DNA from: Syngnathus acus
Taxonomy: Eukaryota > Chordata > Actinopteri > Syngnathiformes > Syngnathidae
Direction: 5' to 3'
Assembly (NCBI RefSeq): GCF_901709675.1
Contig: NC_051088.1
Location: forward strand, 16,544,193-16,608,192
Length of the DNA: 64,000 bases
Part shown: positions 37,000 through 64,000 of the stretch, in pieces
Position numbering within the stretch: position 1 is the stretch's first letter
How the letters are laid out: the number at the start of each line of letters is the position of its first letter
Program-made: the position numbers and the translations under genes
Notes under the pieces: model-generated
Seen by the model: only the letters and a program-made list of their open reading frames with translations
What the model was told of the DNA's origin: nothing
The model's database searches: none

Positions 37000-39900
37000 T
37001 GGCGGGATGATAAAGAGGTTCAGATACAATTTTTCTTTTTTTAGACGTGTGCTTTCGTAAGAGTTTGCACCTCACGCGTGTTCACTAGACTGTCAGACGT
37101 GTCATATATAACATACATGTCATGTACACACTTTGACAAAATTGTTAATACCGCGCTGTTAATGAAAGAAAAATGTTATTAAATGTTATTAAGACAAATA
37201 GAAAAAAATAGAAATAAAATTACCAATTAATAAAACATAATGAGAATTACATTTTAATTCATATATTACTCTACGATTAAAAAATAAAAGTAACTCATGA
37301 AACAGGCCTGGACAAAAATTATGCTTCATCTAGAAAATATTGTAAATAATTTTACTCATGTGTCCTCTGATTTGCATCACAGGTGCCTTCAAACTTGTAA
37401 GCTTATTTAAAAGTAGTAGTTAGTGGTCACTGTGCTGTTTTGTGTGCCATACTGAACATGGACAACACAATGCAAAGCGAGAGAGTTATAAATTATTGAC
37501 AAGCATTAAAGATAAAAGCTACAAGCTGCTTGGTGTTCCTGTGACTGCAGTTGCACATTTAACACACACCTGTAAGATTCCTAAGACTGGAGTGAACCTT
37601 CATGACGTGGAGAAAAATTAATGACAAATTGAAGAGACGGTTAATAGGACCAATAACAAAAAAGCTCAGAACAACCTCCATAAAAAGTGTAAAGGTCAAC
37701 TCCAAGGTCAAGGTACATCACTGTCTGATTGCACCATCCATCCTTGTTCAAGTAAAAGACTTCACGGGAAATGGCGGGAATAAATCATTTTCAAAAACTT
37801 GACACGCCAAAAATCTTCCAAAAGAATGTCCAATGGAAAGACGAGACAAACATGGAAGGCACATCTTCTCTATAGTCACAGATGCAATTAACAATTATAT
37901 TGGACCCAATTCAACACAAATCAAATTACAGCTGCAAATAACCAATATTTTTATCATAAATGAAATAATAAATTAAATTACTCACTTACTTGTAACACAT
38001 GGATTTTGACACCTAGTTGCATTTCAAAAATTGTTTACCCTCCTCTGATTTGGTGTTGCCCGCTCCAGCTTGAGCTTCACATGCAGTTGTGGAGGACATG
38101 ACAAGATGAACAACTTGCTTGCCTTTCACATGCTCCACGTGATTGGCTGGAAAGGCAACAAGCGTAGAAGTGAAGCCAAGCTCATCTTTCTCTGTGGATA
38201 TTTTTAGAACGTCAGAGAGGTATTGCTGCTGGTCACACTTTGAGTCAATGTCAATCTGGAGGCAGTTGGCCATCTACATCGCTTATCTGATTATTTGATA
38301 AGCAGCTCTTTAATTGTCAGAAATGTAGCGGAACCTCAAATACGACCTGTCAGCCTCTGATTTGTTAGTTTTATAGACTTGTCCATTTGGAAAATAAGGG
38401 AAAGTTATATCGCCGGTCACGTTGAAACGTTTTTCTGTTCATATTTGAGATGCTCAGATTTGGCCGAGAAGAAACAATCAACTCATTTGCTATGTGACTG
38501 CGTGTCAGTTTTGGTTGACATGGCACAATTCTATTGCGAATACAAATGCCAAAATGCTGATCCGACTACCAATGTACACAACGCCGACTGTCATTCTGTA
38601 GTGGGATTGTAATTCTCATTCCAATTTTAGACCGCTCGCAGTCGTGCTCTTTTGTTGCTGGAGCTGCATTGTCTCCTGTATGACCGACTCCCACACTTCC
38701 CCAACGAAGGTGAAATTCCTTTCTAAAAGCTGTGGTTTCTCTTAGCAACAAGCTGCCCGTTTCCCTCGGTTCCGTACCCGCTTTAAGGAAAGGGGTGCAA
38801 TAAGGTAGTGGACATCATCACAATCATTTGTGCTGGAAGCTGGAGACATACACACTTGAAATATATAGCTTCCTGGTTTGCATAAGCTTAGCTAGAAGAA
38901 GTCATCTCCGTCCATCCACAAAGAAGTGCCATCTGGCGTCTCCGTACATTCCCGCTGTTGAGACTCGGCCAATATGAGCTACTGGCCCAAACACCTCTGT
39001 GGTTCAGAAGGCCGTTTACAGTTCTCGCATGGATCAAATGCTTGCCAAGCTTCTTGTCGTGTGTTTTCATGGCACGCACCAAGAATTTGCAGCCAACATG
39101 AAGCAGCGGCGCGGACATAGTGAACGATTCATGACATGTTGTCCAGGACTCGTCGTCCTGTAAACAAGCCACATTAAGTTTCGTGCCGCGGAAGATTCGC
39201 AGGCGCTCGTCACGTCTCCTCCCACCACATTGACGATGTGATACATCATTCAAAAAAGGGAGTTGCTGGAGATTTGAATATTGACCAAAATTTACGACAC
39301 ATTGTTATATTTTGATAGTGACTGTCTGTTAAAAGTGACTTTTGCAATTATACTTTTAGATGAACAATGTTATTTGTTCAAGTTTAGTCTCAAAATAACA
39401 CTTGCACATTTGTCATGCACATTTAAAGTCAACATTTCAAAACATAATTGAAAGATAGCATCAAATGTATGGATATAAAGTAAGTGATTGGAGTAGCTGC
39501 TCTCCTCTTAACGTGAAATGAAATACTTAATAAGAGCGCCCCCGCTCCAACTTTCTTTTCCCCTGACTTGGCAGCGAGATCTGCTGAGTGGCTACCAGTA
39601 AGCAGAGCTGCAGTGGTTTCTCCCATTAGCATTAGCTTCTGGGAAGAGGCACATAACGAGATGTTGGGAAACGTCGGGGACGGACGGAGTGATGTGTCTG
39701 CCTTACGTACCACGTGAAAGCATCAAAACGTTCATGGACAAGTGTCATTTGGATGCTTGGTGTCGAAGTGCGGCCTTCGTGAGTGTAAATGTCAGGTGTT
39801 TCGAATTGAGGCTGTTTTTGCGCAAATAGCCGCACGCCTTGTAACAACAGCTCGCCTCCAACCTAGTCGTCATAGTAACACAATCCTTTTCTGAAATATC

Positions 39901-42150
39901 ACGTTTCATCACGTTGCAGAATATCATTCATTTTCATTCGAATGTCCATCAATATTTGTATTTTGATGAGGTTGGGGGTTTCGATTAGGAGCCCTATGAG
40001 ACTCTTTTGTGATTAAGGGCAAAACAAATCAACTTGTCTCGTCATTCAGTGCAAACATTGCTTTTGTTCAAGTGCACACGCACTTGCTGAAATCAAGCTC
40101 CCTTTCCGATCCTTCCGTAACACACATGTGCTGTTGTTGTGAGAATCGTCAATCCATCTTGACTTTGCTCCTCATGCACACGACAGCGTAGGAGTGCGTT
40201 TGTGTGTGAGTCGGTTGTGTTGCTGGAAAGCTGAGCGTTACAGTTTGTCAGCTGGGCCTCCGAGAGTTGCTGCTTGCACAATAGGACATTGTGCCCGCTT
40301 CTGTCCGCCGCGAACTACCTTCCATTCAGCCATTCAGTCACACGCACTCTCAGCCAGCCGGCTGAACCTGACACGGCCGGGTAGAGGCACACGCAGGACT
40401 GCCGCCGTCCAAGCCGCCGACGCCCCTCTGTCGCCCCCTGTCACTTTTCTTTCCCATACAAAGAGCAAGCTGCATTTCTTATCACACTTTTTGCAGCATG
40501 ATGAAGTCATCTGCTCCGCTCTCTCAACTGATACCAACATGCTAGTCTCTGTCTCTCAGAGACAGCACAGACGCATAAAAATGAAAAACACGCACACGCA
40601 CACGCCCACACTCACACACCCACACCCACACAGACACACACTCACACACACACACACGGAGTACAATAACAATTGTTCATGTTTCCTGTCAGTCCTGTTC
40701 CAACACATCTGCTGAATGAGATAAGTTTTTGTTAGTTCACGCAACTGGCGGCCGGCGTGCCAAATCCGGCCCGCCGAATTGTCCAGTCCGGCCCGCAATT
40801 GGATTTATGAGGAGCACAGAGAAAGTATCATGTGGTCCACACTAAAGCAAGTGCTTGACTCAGCAAGGTTAGACATGCCTTCAGTTTTGTAATGAAATGG
40901 AAAAAGATATATGAACAATAAACATCAAATAATAATGTTATTTCCAAATTTGATTTTTATTTAATTTTTAGTTTAGGGTCTGGCCCCCAAGGTGACTGTC
41001 TGGTCAATTTCTTTGCACGAATCTGTGTTTATGGCTGTCGCAGGCTTTTTGCAGTGTGCATCCTCTGTTTTGCACTTTGTTGCAAATTATTGCAGTTGAT
41101 CATGGCGTCTGCTTCTGCCTCAAAGCAACATAAGTGGGTATTTAGGAAGGAAGCATTATTTCATGGACGGATACAAACAGAAACAAATCGATCCCCTTTT
41201 AAATCCATAAAATGTGTTTTGGGACCCTTCTGCGCATTCGCACCATCGACCTCGCTCATAGACAATAACATTGACGGTCGCAACACATAGTTAGTATGTG
41301 TGTGTGTGTCTGTGTGTGCAGATGGGTAAGAGCCAACTCGACATGTTTCCAAAGGGGCCATTGTCTGTGTCATTGTTTGACATTCACCTTTCGACTGCCA
41401 TACATTTGCTGACTGGCCGAGGCCGCTGACCCCGGTTGTCACCAACTGCTGATAATCGCTGTCATGCGGCGGCGACACAACGCTCTACGCGGAACCAAAC
41501 TCTCAAGTATTGTATTGTGAATTGAAGGAAAGTTGGAAGCAAAGTATCCTGTTTTGAAGGTGTGGCAATGACTGCATTGTGCGGGTATTAAAGCGGATTC
41601 TGTGTGACGGTCAGGCTTTGTCATCCAAAAGAGGATTTAGTTGGAATATAAAAGCATTAGCAATCAAGGAAAAAAAATCCAGTCCTGTGCTTGGATCAGC
41701 TCGGAGAGACATGAAAGGAAGCTCAAGCAAGCTGTGCTTCTCAACAGTGTCCACTTGTATTTTGCAGCAGTGTCAGTCAGCGATGCTGCGAGGAGGGCGG
41801 GGCCGGACGCCTGCACGGTTGTGAGGTGATCGCTCTCCCACCAATACGGACAAGACGGCTTTTATTTGAACTCATAGCTTATTTTAGCGACAATGTTGGG
41901 GCTCTGTTGGCACTATTTGATCATTTTGAGCCTCATGAGAAAGCCCAAATGTCACAGCAGGATACTTAATGAGCTTCTGGTAGAACACAATGTTGTTTCT
42001 TCATCTCGGTTACTGCACAGTGACGGTCTACATGAAGAACTGGTGGTTGGAGTATTTTGTGTATTTGAGCATCTCGAGGTCAGTGACTTTTTGAATTCAA
42101 GGAAATGATTCACTTTATTTTCTGTCCTTTATGTGTCTGCTTTCTCTCAG
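37000..42150. other. presumed tmcc1 5' intron, no coding gene seen
   Basis: Gene-poor stretch. A hAT-type fragment rich in CGGCCCGC lies at about 40,745-41,005, CA-rich arrays near 40,590-40,660, and a GGGCGGGGCC box at about 41,796. Minus-strand frames at 38.0-38.3 and 38.9-39.25 kb have no recognised domain. Confidence 0.45.
40745..41005. mobile_element. possible hAT-family relic
   Basis: GTGCCAAATCCGGCCCGCCG at the left and GTCTGGCCCCCAAGGTGACT at the right resemble the GGCCC-rich subterminal blocks of hAT elements. Ends and target duplication were not resolved. Confidence 0.35.
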
Positions 42151-42151
42151 A

Positions 42152-42206
42152 TGATCCACAAGAGTGAATCCATCCAGGTTGTGAGCTTGTGACACTTGGA
42201 CTGATG
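42152..42206 (+). other. possible non-coding exon 2 of tmcc1
   Basis: A polypyrimidine tract and CTCTCAG acceptor precede ATGATCCACAAGAGTGAATC, and the block ends CTGATG|GTAAGT (exon end 42,206). The frame starting at its first ATG closes within the exon, so it looks untranslated. Its final ATG would open an upstream ORF into the next exon. Confidence 0.4.
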
Positions 42207-42456
42207 GTAAGTCATTTCAATTTATTTTATTTTTTACTTATTTTGCCTCATTTATCATTGCTCTGCTGTTTTATGACTTGTCATTTGCTCATAAGACAAA
42301 GGCCTTTCTTGGTGTTAAACACACCACACTGTGTCTACCAACAGGAAGTTGAATGACCCCCACACCTTTTCGGATTTTTATTTGACTCAATTCTGTGTCT
42401 GTCTCTGAATGCAAACAACAGTCACTCCCAAATGTATCTTCTATTTTTTCCTGTAG

Positions 42457-59994
<17,538 letters not shown>

Positions 59995-61760
59995 CCGCCG
60001 CCACGCGTTTAATTGGGTACGTGTCACGGCAGGTGACGAAAGCAAATAGCTACCGTCGCACGACGGCTTGGACAAGAGAGCCGCGTGGACGCCTTTGGAC
60101 TCGCTGAAAGTTCAGACGGGCTCATTTGGGAAGCGGCTCGGGGTCGACTCGGAGACGAAGAACCTCAGTCCACAAAGGACTGAACTGTTTACATTTTCTT
60201 TCTTTCTTTCAAATCAACTCTTGTGTCGATTTCCCTTCACATAACTGCATTGTACTGTTTCTTAATTCTAGATTTTAATGAACACTCTTTGTAATTAACC
60301 TTATTTTATTCAGTTCCATGTAGCAGGGTTTAGGAGGAGGGTTTTAGTCATCTCACCTCAAACAAACATGTGGTGAAAACGCCGCGATTGGGCAACTCCA
60401 ACCAAAACCTCAAACCTCATTTTGCTGCGATGAAATGCGTTCCGACGGAACCTTGGAGAGTAGCCACGACTAAAGACTTTTTTTCTCTTCTTCACCATTT
60501 TTTAATTGCAAACTTGATGTGGGTTTTAATTTTCTTTAGAAGTGAAGTTAAAGTTAAAGTCCCAATGATCGTCACACACACATTGTGGTGTGGTGAAATT
60601 TGTCCTCTGCATTTAACCCATCCCCATGTGATTTTGATCCATCCCCTAGGGGAGAGGGGAGCAGTGAGCAGCAGCGGTGCCGCGCTCGGGAATCAGTTGG
60701 TGATCTAACCCCCCAATTCCAACCGTTAATGCTGAGTGCCAAGCAGGGAGGCAATTTTTATAGTCTTTGGTATGACCCGGCCAGGGTTTGAACCCACAAC
60801 CTCTCTACCACTAGGCCACTGAGCTGTTTATGAATTAAAATTTCAAGTGGGTATGAGCCGCACTTAAGGAGCACTGCCGGCCGGGATGGGCTGCACGCCA
60901 TGTGAACAACATCTGGTCATTGTCGAACCTCAGCTGCGTTTGCAGTGTGTGCCTGTGAAATGAAGACAAATGGCACGTGAGTCAGATGTGTTGTTCAATA
61001 CATAAGAAAAGTCCATTGTCTCAGTAAAAGCAATTTCATGTTCAAATTAGATCGCTCGTGCCAGGCTGACCTGAGCCCATTGGCGCTTATCTGGCTCCAT
61101 CTCAGATATGCCGGGAGGCTGCTGCTGCTGCTTTGTATCCGCAGTGCGCCCCGTTTCCACTGTCAGTCCTGTTAAATCTGCCCATTTTGGAGCGTGTCCT
61201 TTTCATCACGCACTCTCCTGCTTCTTATCTCTATGCTCGTCGTGCTTTATCTTAAGGCGAAGTCACCCTGCGTTGCCAAAGCTGACTCAGGCCAGGCCTG
61301 CCCGACAGGAAAACCAGCGGGTCTGTTGTGAATGGCAACATTTTATTTGATGGTGATGACGCTATTTGAAAAGGCGGGCGGGGCGGTTTTAACATTTGGA
61401 CTATGTATGTGAAGTATTTTGTAATATTTGCCTGCCTTTTTTGGTCCTGTCACTGAAACGTCAAGCTGAGCTAGCACTCTAAAGCGGATGAACACGCTGG
61501 CACTTTAACACTCAACTCGATATAGTACAGCTCCGGGCTACGATGGCGATAGTTTGTCGAGAAAACCTCACAAGGAGGGCACTCAGGTCGGGATCGCATG
61601 ATGGAAAACCCCTATCTTGATTCCAAAAGTTTACGTTAGGGCCAGTTGTGAGTCGTTTGACCTTGGCTTGACCTTGACGTTGGTTTACATGATAAACTAC
61701 TACTGTGCCTTCTGATATGCTTTTCCAAGTGTGAAGTCAATAAAAATGCATTCCTGGCTA
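59995..61760 (+). other. tmcc1 3'UTR
   Basis: Non-coding sequence after the tmcc1 stop (59,992-59,994). It contains a full-length SINE at 60.5-60.8 kb. TCAATAAAAATGC gives an AATAAA at about 61,739, the best poly(A) signal; earlier ones may exist. Confidence 0.5.
60545..60825 (-). mobile_element. full-length tRNA-derived SINE in tmcc1 3'UTR
   Basis: Read on the minus strand it starts AGCTCAGTGGCCTAGTGGTA (A-box like) and continues to GGGTTCAAACCC (B-box), a tRNA-type head, then a conserved body and an AACTTT-repeat tail. About 97% identical to 43,756-44,008 by eye, with one 9-bp indel, implying recent activity of the family. It is antisense to tmcc1. Confidence 0.85.
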
Positions 61761-61769
61761 ACTGATGTG

Positions 61770-63303
61770 CTTTTGTTTTTCTTGATGTCGCTTCTGTCCT
61801 TAATCAAATCCTGTTGTTTGTCCCAGCAGGGTAAAACATTGTCATTATGTGGCCACAAGATAGCGCTGTTGAGCCTTTATTGTTCCGGGTAGATCCGGGC
61901 GTGGAACGTTGTGGGCAGTCTGAATAGATGTAAGCGCGCTCATCTGGGAGAGGAAGATGAGGCTGGTGTCTGGTTATCACGAAGGAAACAGGTTGGCGTG
62001 CAAAGGCCGTTTTGTCTCGCTGTGCTCTCCAGGTGATCCCCGCACGACCCCACCCACGCTAGGCCGTCAGCAGCGTGCGCACTTTATCTTGCCCTTTGCG
62101 CATCAAATGTGGCGGTGGGGAGCCTGTGTGCCTTCTGTGTTCCACACGACGTGTGCTGAAACGATTTGCGTCAACTGTGGGGATTAACATTCATTTTAAG
62201 ATAAATCTGTGCTCCAATTGAAAAACAATTTCCATTCTAATGTGCGAGGACATGAACACTTCATCATGAAACTAAAAACAGAAATTCTTGAGTGGGAGCG
62301 CTTGTGTTCTACTTGAATATTTATGAGTGTAGAGTAGACCGAGTAAGAGGAAAAAATAACGAGTGTCAACAAGTGGAAAGGTGTCCTCATCTGCTTGCAC
62401 TTTCACGGCCTCTTACGGTGACCGAACACTCGGATGTGCGCAAATCATCCGAAAGGTGCTCAAGCGGTGCGAGGGGATGGTGACCTCATGACCTGCCATT
62501 AACCTCAAGATGAGCGGAACCGGTCAGACCGACGAGTGGGCCATCTTCTGTGGAAGGGCACATGCACAACTACTTAATGTGAGGATTAATTTATTTTATA
62601 GCCCAGAGCATGGCATCATTTCAAACTGGGATGGGATGGAAAATGGAGTCAGAAAAGCTCCAGGACTGGTGTCACAAATGATTTCTTTGTTGTTGTTTTT
62701 TCTTCACCATCTGTAAAACAGGTCCCCCTGATCACCCACTTGAGCTTGGAAGGGCAAGAAATAAATGAGCCAAGTCAAGTCGGCGTTTGGTGCCTGGTGA
62801 GCGGACGTGTTCGTTGTCACGGTGAAGAAGTCACCAGTTGTCCTGCCACACAACTCTTGCCTCTTCTCGCGTACTGACCCAAGCAGCCGTCGCTTAACGT
62901 TTGGCCCCCTGTGAAGGTGAAAACTAGTGTTTGTAAATTTGGTTTGAAATCCGTCTTTTGTGACAGGGGTCCTGCAACTTTTCAGACACGCGTCGTATGA
63001 TTTAAAGGTGCACTTTTTTTTCTACTGTAATGTGCCTTTACTCCGAGAAGGAGGGATTCGGCTCACATTTGCGCTTGCTCCTCTCGGAGGCGCACACGCA
63101 GGGGGCAGAGAGAGGGACAGACGAGGCAGCCTGCAAAAAAAAAAGGGAAGCACGACTCGCCTTATCGCGTCACTCCGGGCTGAGGCGCGAAGCAGGAAGC
63201 AGCCTTTCCTCCCGGATTGTCGCCCCAGGAACAAACAGGCAATTTAGTCTCTGCTCAATGCGCCCCTCGGCCCAGAAGACGCGTAAGCCGGCCAGAAGGA
63301 AAA
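61770..63303 (+). promoter_or_regulatory. tmcc1-plxnd1 intergenic region and plxnd1 5' region
   Basis: No gene seen before 63,304. GC content rises from about 63,050, consistent with the plxnd1 promoter and 5'UTR. No TATA box was identified, as expected for a CpG-type promoter. Confidence 0.45.
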
Positions 63304-64000
63304 ATGCCTCCTCCGATGGAGATCGCTCTCGTGCTCCTCGGCGTACTCGCGTTGGAGGCGCGCCGGAGCGTCAGCGCGCTGCGCGTTCAGCAGCAGTTCT
63401 CCACTCCGAACAGCACCAATAATTTCGCGGTGGACCCGGCGTCCGGGAAGGTCTACGTGGCCAGCGTCAACAGCCTCTACCAGCTCAACGCGACCCTGAG
63501 CGTGGAGGCGCACAAGAGGACGGGGCCGGTGGAGGACAACCTGTTGTGCCACGCGCCGCAGCTTCCGCAGGCTCCGTGCCAGCATCCCAAGTCGCTCACG
63601 GACAACCACAACAAGCTGCTGGAGCTGGACCGCGAGCAGGGCGTCGTGGTCGCGTGCGGCTCGGTATACCAGGGCTTCTGCGAGCTCCGGAAGATGAGCA
63701 ACATCTCCCAGATCGCGGTGGAGTTCCCACCCGAGGGCGAGAAGACCGTGTTCCCTAGTATGCTCAACATCGCCGCCAACCACCCAGACGCGTCAACAGT
63801 GGGGCTCGTCCTGCGTGGGAGCCACGGTGGGAGCGACACTCGGTTGCTCGTCGGGGCCACCTACACCGGCGCCGGTACGCAGTATTTCCCCAAAAACCAC
63901 AGCAAGGAAGACCTGCGCTTCGAAAACACTCCAGAGATCGCCATCCGCTCCTTTGACGTCAGCGATCTATCCAGACTTTTCACCTATGACATTAACCCCT
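63304..64000 (+). CDS. plxnd1: plexin D1, first exon, truncated by window edge
   Basis: Single-pass receptor for class 3 semaphorins (notably Sema3E), guiding vessels and axons. The frame is open from the ATG at 63,304 (A at -3) to the window end, 232 residues so far. A signal peptide is visible (MEIALVLLGVLALEARRSVS), then the sema domain begins LRVQQQFSTPNSTNNFAVDP. Family motifs include GKVYVASVNSLYQLN, LLCHAPQLPQAPCQHPKSLT, VVACGSVYQGFCEL, VFPSMLNIAANHP, STVGLVL, RLLVGATYTG and RFENTPEIAIRSFD, closest to PLXND1 among plexins. Adjacent tmcc1 on the same strand reproduces human 3q22 synteny. Confidence 0.96.
   Translation, partial: MPPPMEIALVLLGVLALEARRSVSALRVQQQFSTPNSTNNFAVDPASGKVYVASVNSLYQLNATLSVEAHKRTGPVEDNLLCHAPQLPQAPCQHPKSLTDNHNKLLELDREQGVVVACGSVYQGFCELRKMSNISQIAVEFPPEGEKTVFPSMLNIAANHPDASTVGLVLRGSHGGSDTRLLVGATYTGAGTQYFPKNHSKEDLRFENTPEIAIRSFDVSDLSRLFTYDINP

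Noticed and set aside
63244-63860. Long minus-strand frames at the window end
   Set aside because: Antisense to plxnd1 exon 1; the plus-strand frame has the signal peptide and sema-domain motifs.

Overview
The window is vertebrate nuclear DNA, almost certainly from a percomorph-type teleost. Genes are split by GT-AG introns, intergenic DNA is AT-rich with many microsatellites, and short interspersed elements are common. I recognise eight protein-coding genes from their translated sequence. The species cannot be named from sequence alone. Exon coordinates were worked out by hand from splice sites and reading-frame phase; in every gene the phases add up to a complete open frame.

Layout. (1) Positions 1-12,000: cebpb (minus, cut at the window edge right at its C-terminus), peds1/tmem189 (plus) and ube2v1 (plus). 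This is the same order and relative orientation as the CEBPB-TMEM189-UBE2V1 block on human 20q13. (2) 14,300-17,460: slc52a3 (riboflavin transporter, plus). (3) 17,700-25,200: mrps25 (mitochondrial ribosomal protein mS25, plus) convergent with rbsn (rabenosyn-5, minus); their human orthologues are neighbours on 3p25. (4) 26,690-28,525: trh (pro-thyrotropin-releasing hormone, minus). (5) 36,560-61,760: tmcc1 (plus), with at least three alternative first exons. (6) 63,304 to the edge: first exon of plxnd1 (plexin D1, plus). The trh-tmcc1-plxnd1 block matches human 3q22 in order and orientation. About 28.5-36.5 kb, 37-42 kb and 45.6-54.8 kb hold no recognisable gene, only simple repeats and transposon relics.

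The genes do not form a pathway; the window is a chain of conserved vertebrate synteny blocks. The most striking single observation is a 170-bp palindromic transposon relic (MITE) inserted in mrps25 exactly at the TA of the ancestral TAA stop codon, which adds 12 transposon-encoded residues to the predicted protein. Other points of interest are a short upstream ORF ending 5 nt before the cebpb start, an overlapping upstream ORF in rbsn, a 31-bp GC-box minisatellite plus a perfect CRE upstream of one tmcc1 promoter, two near-identical tRNA-derived SINE copies inside tmcc1 (one in its 3'UTR), and a hAT-like MITE family with exact 8-bp target-site duplications.
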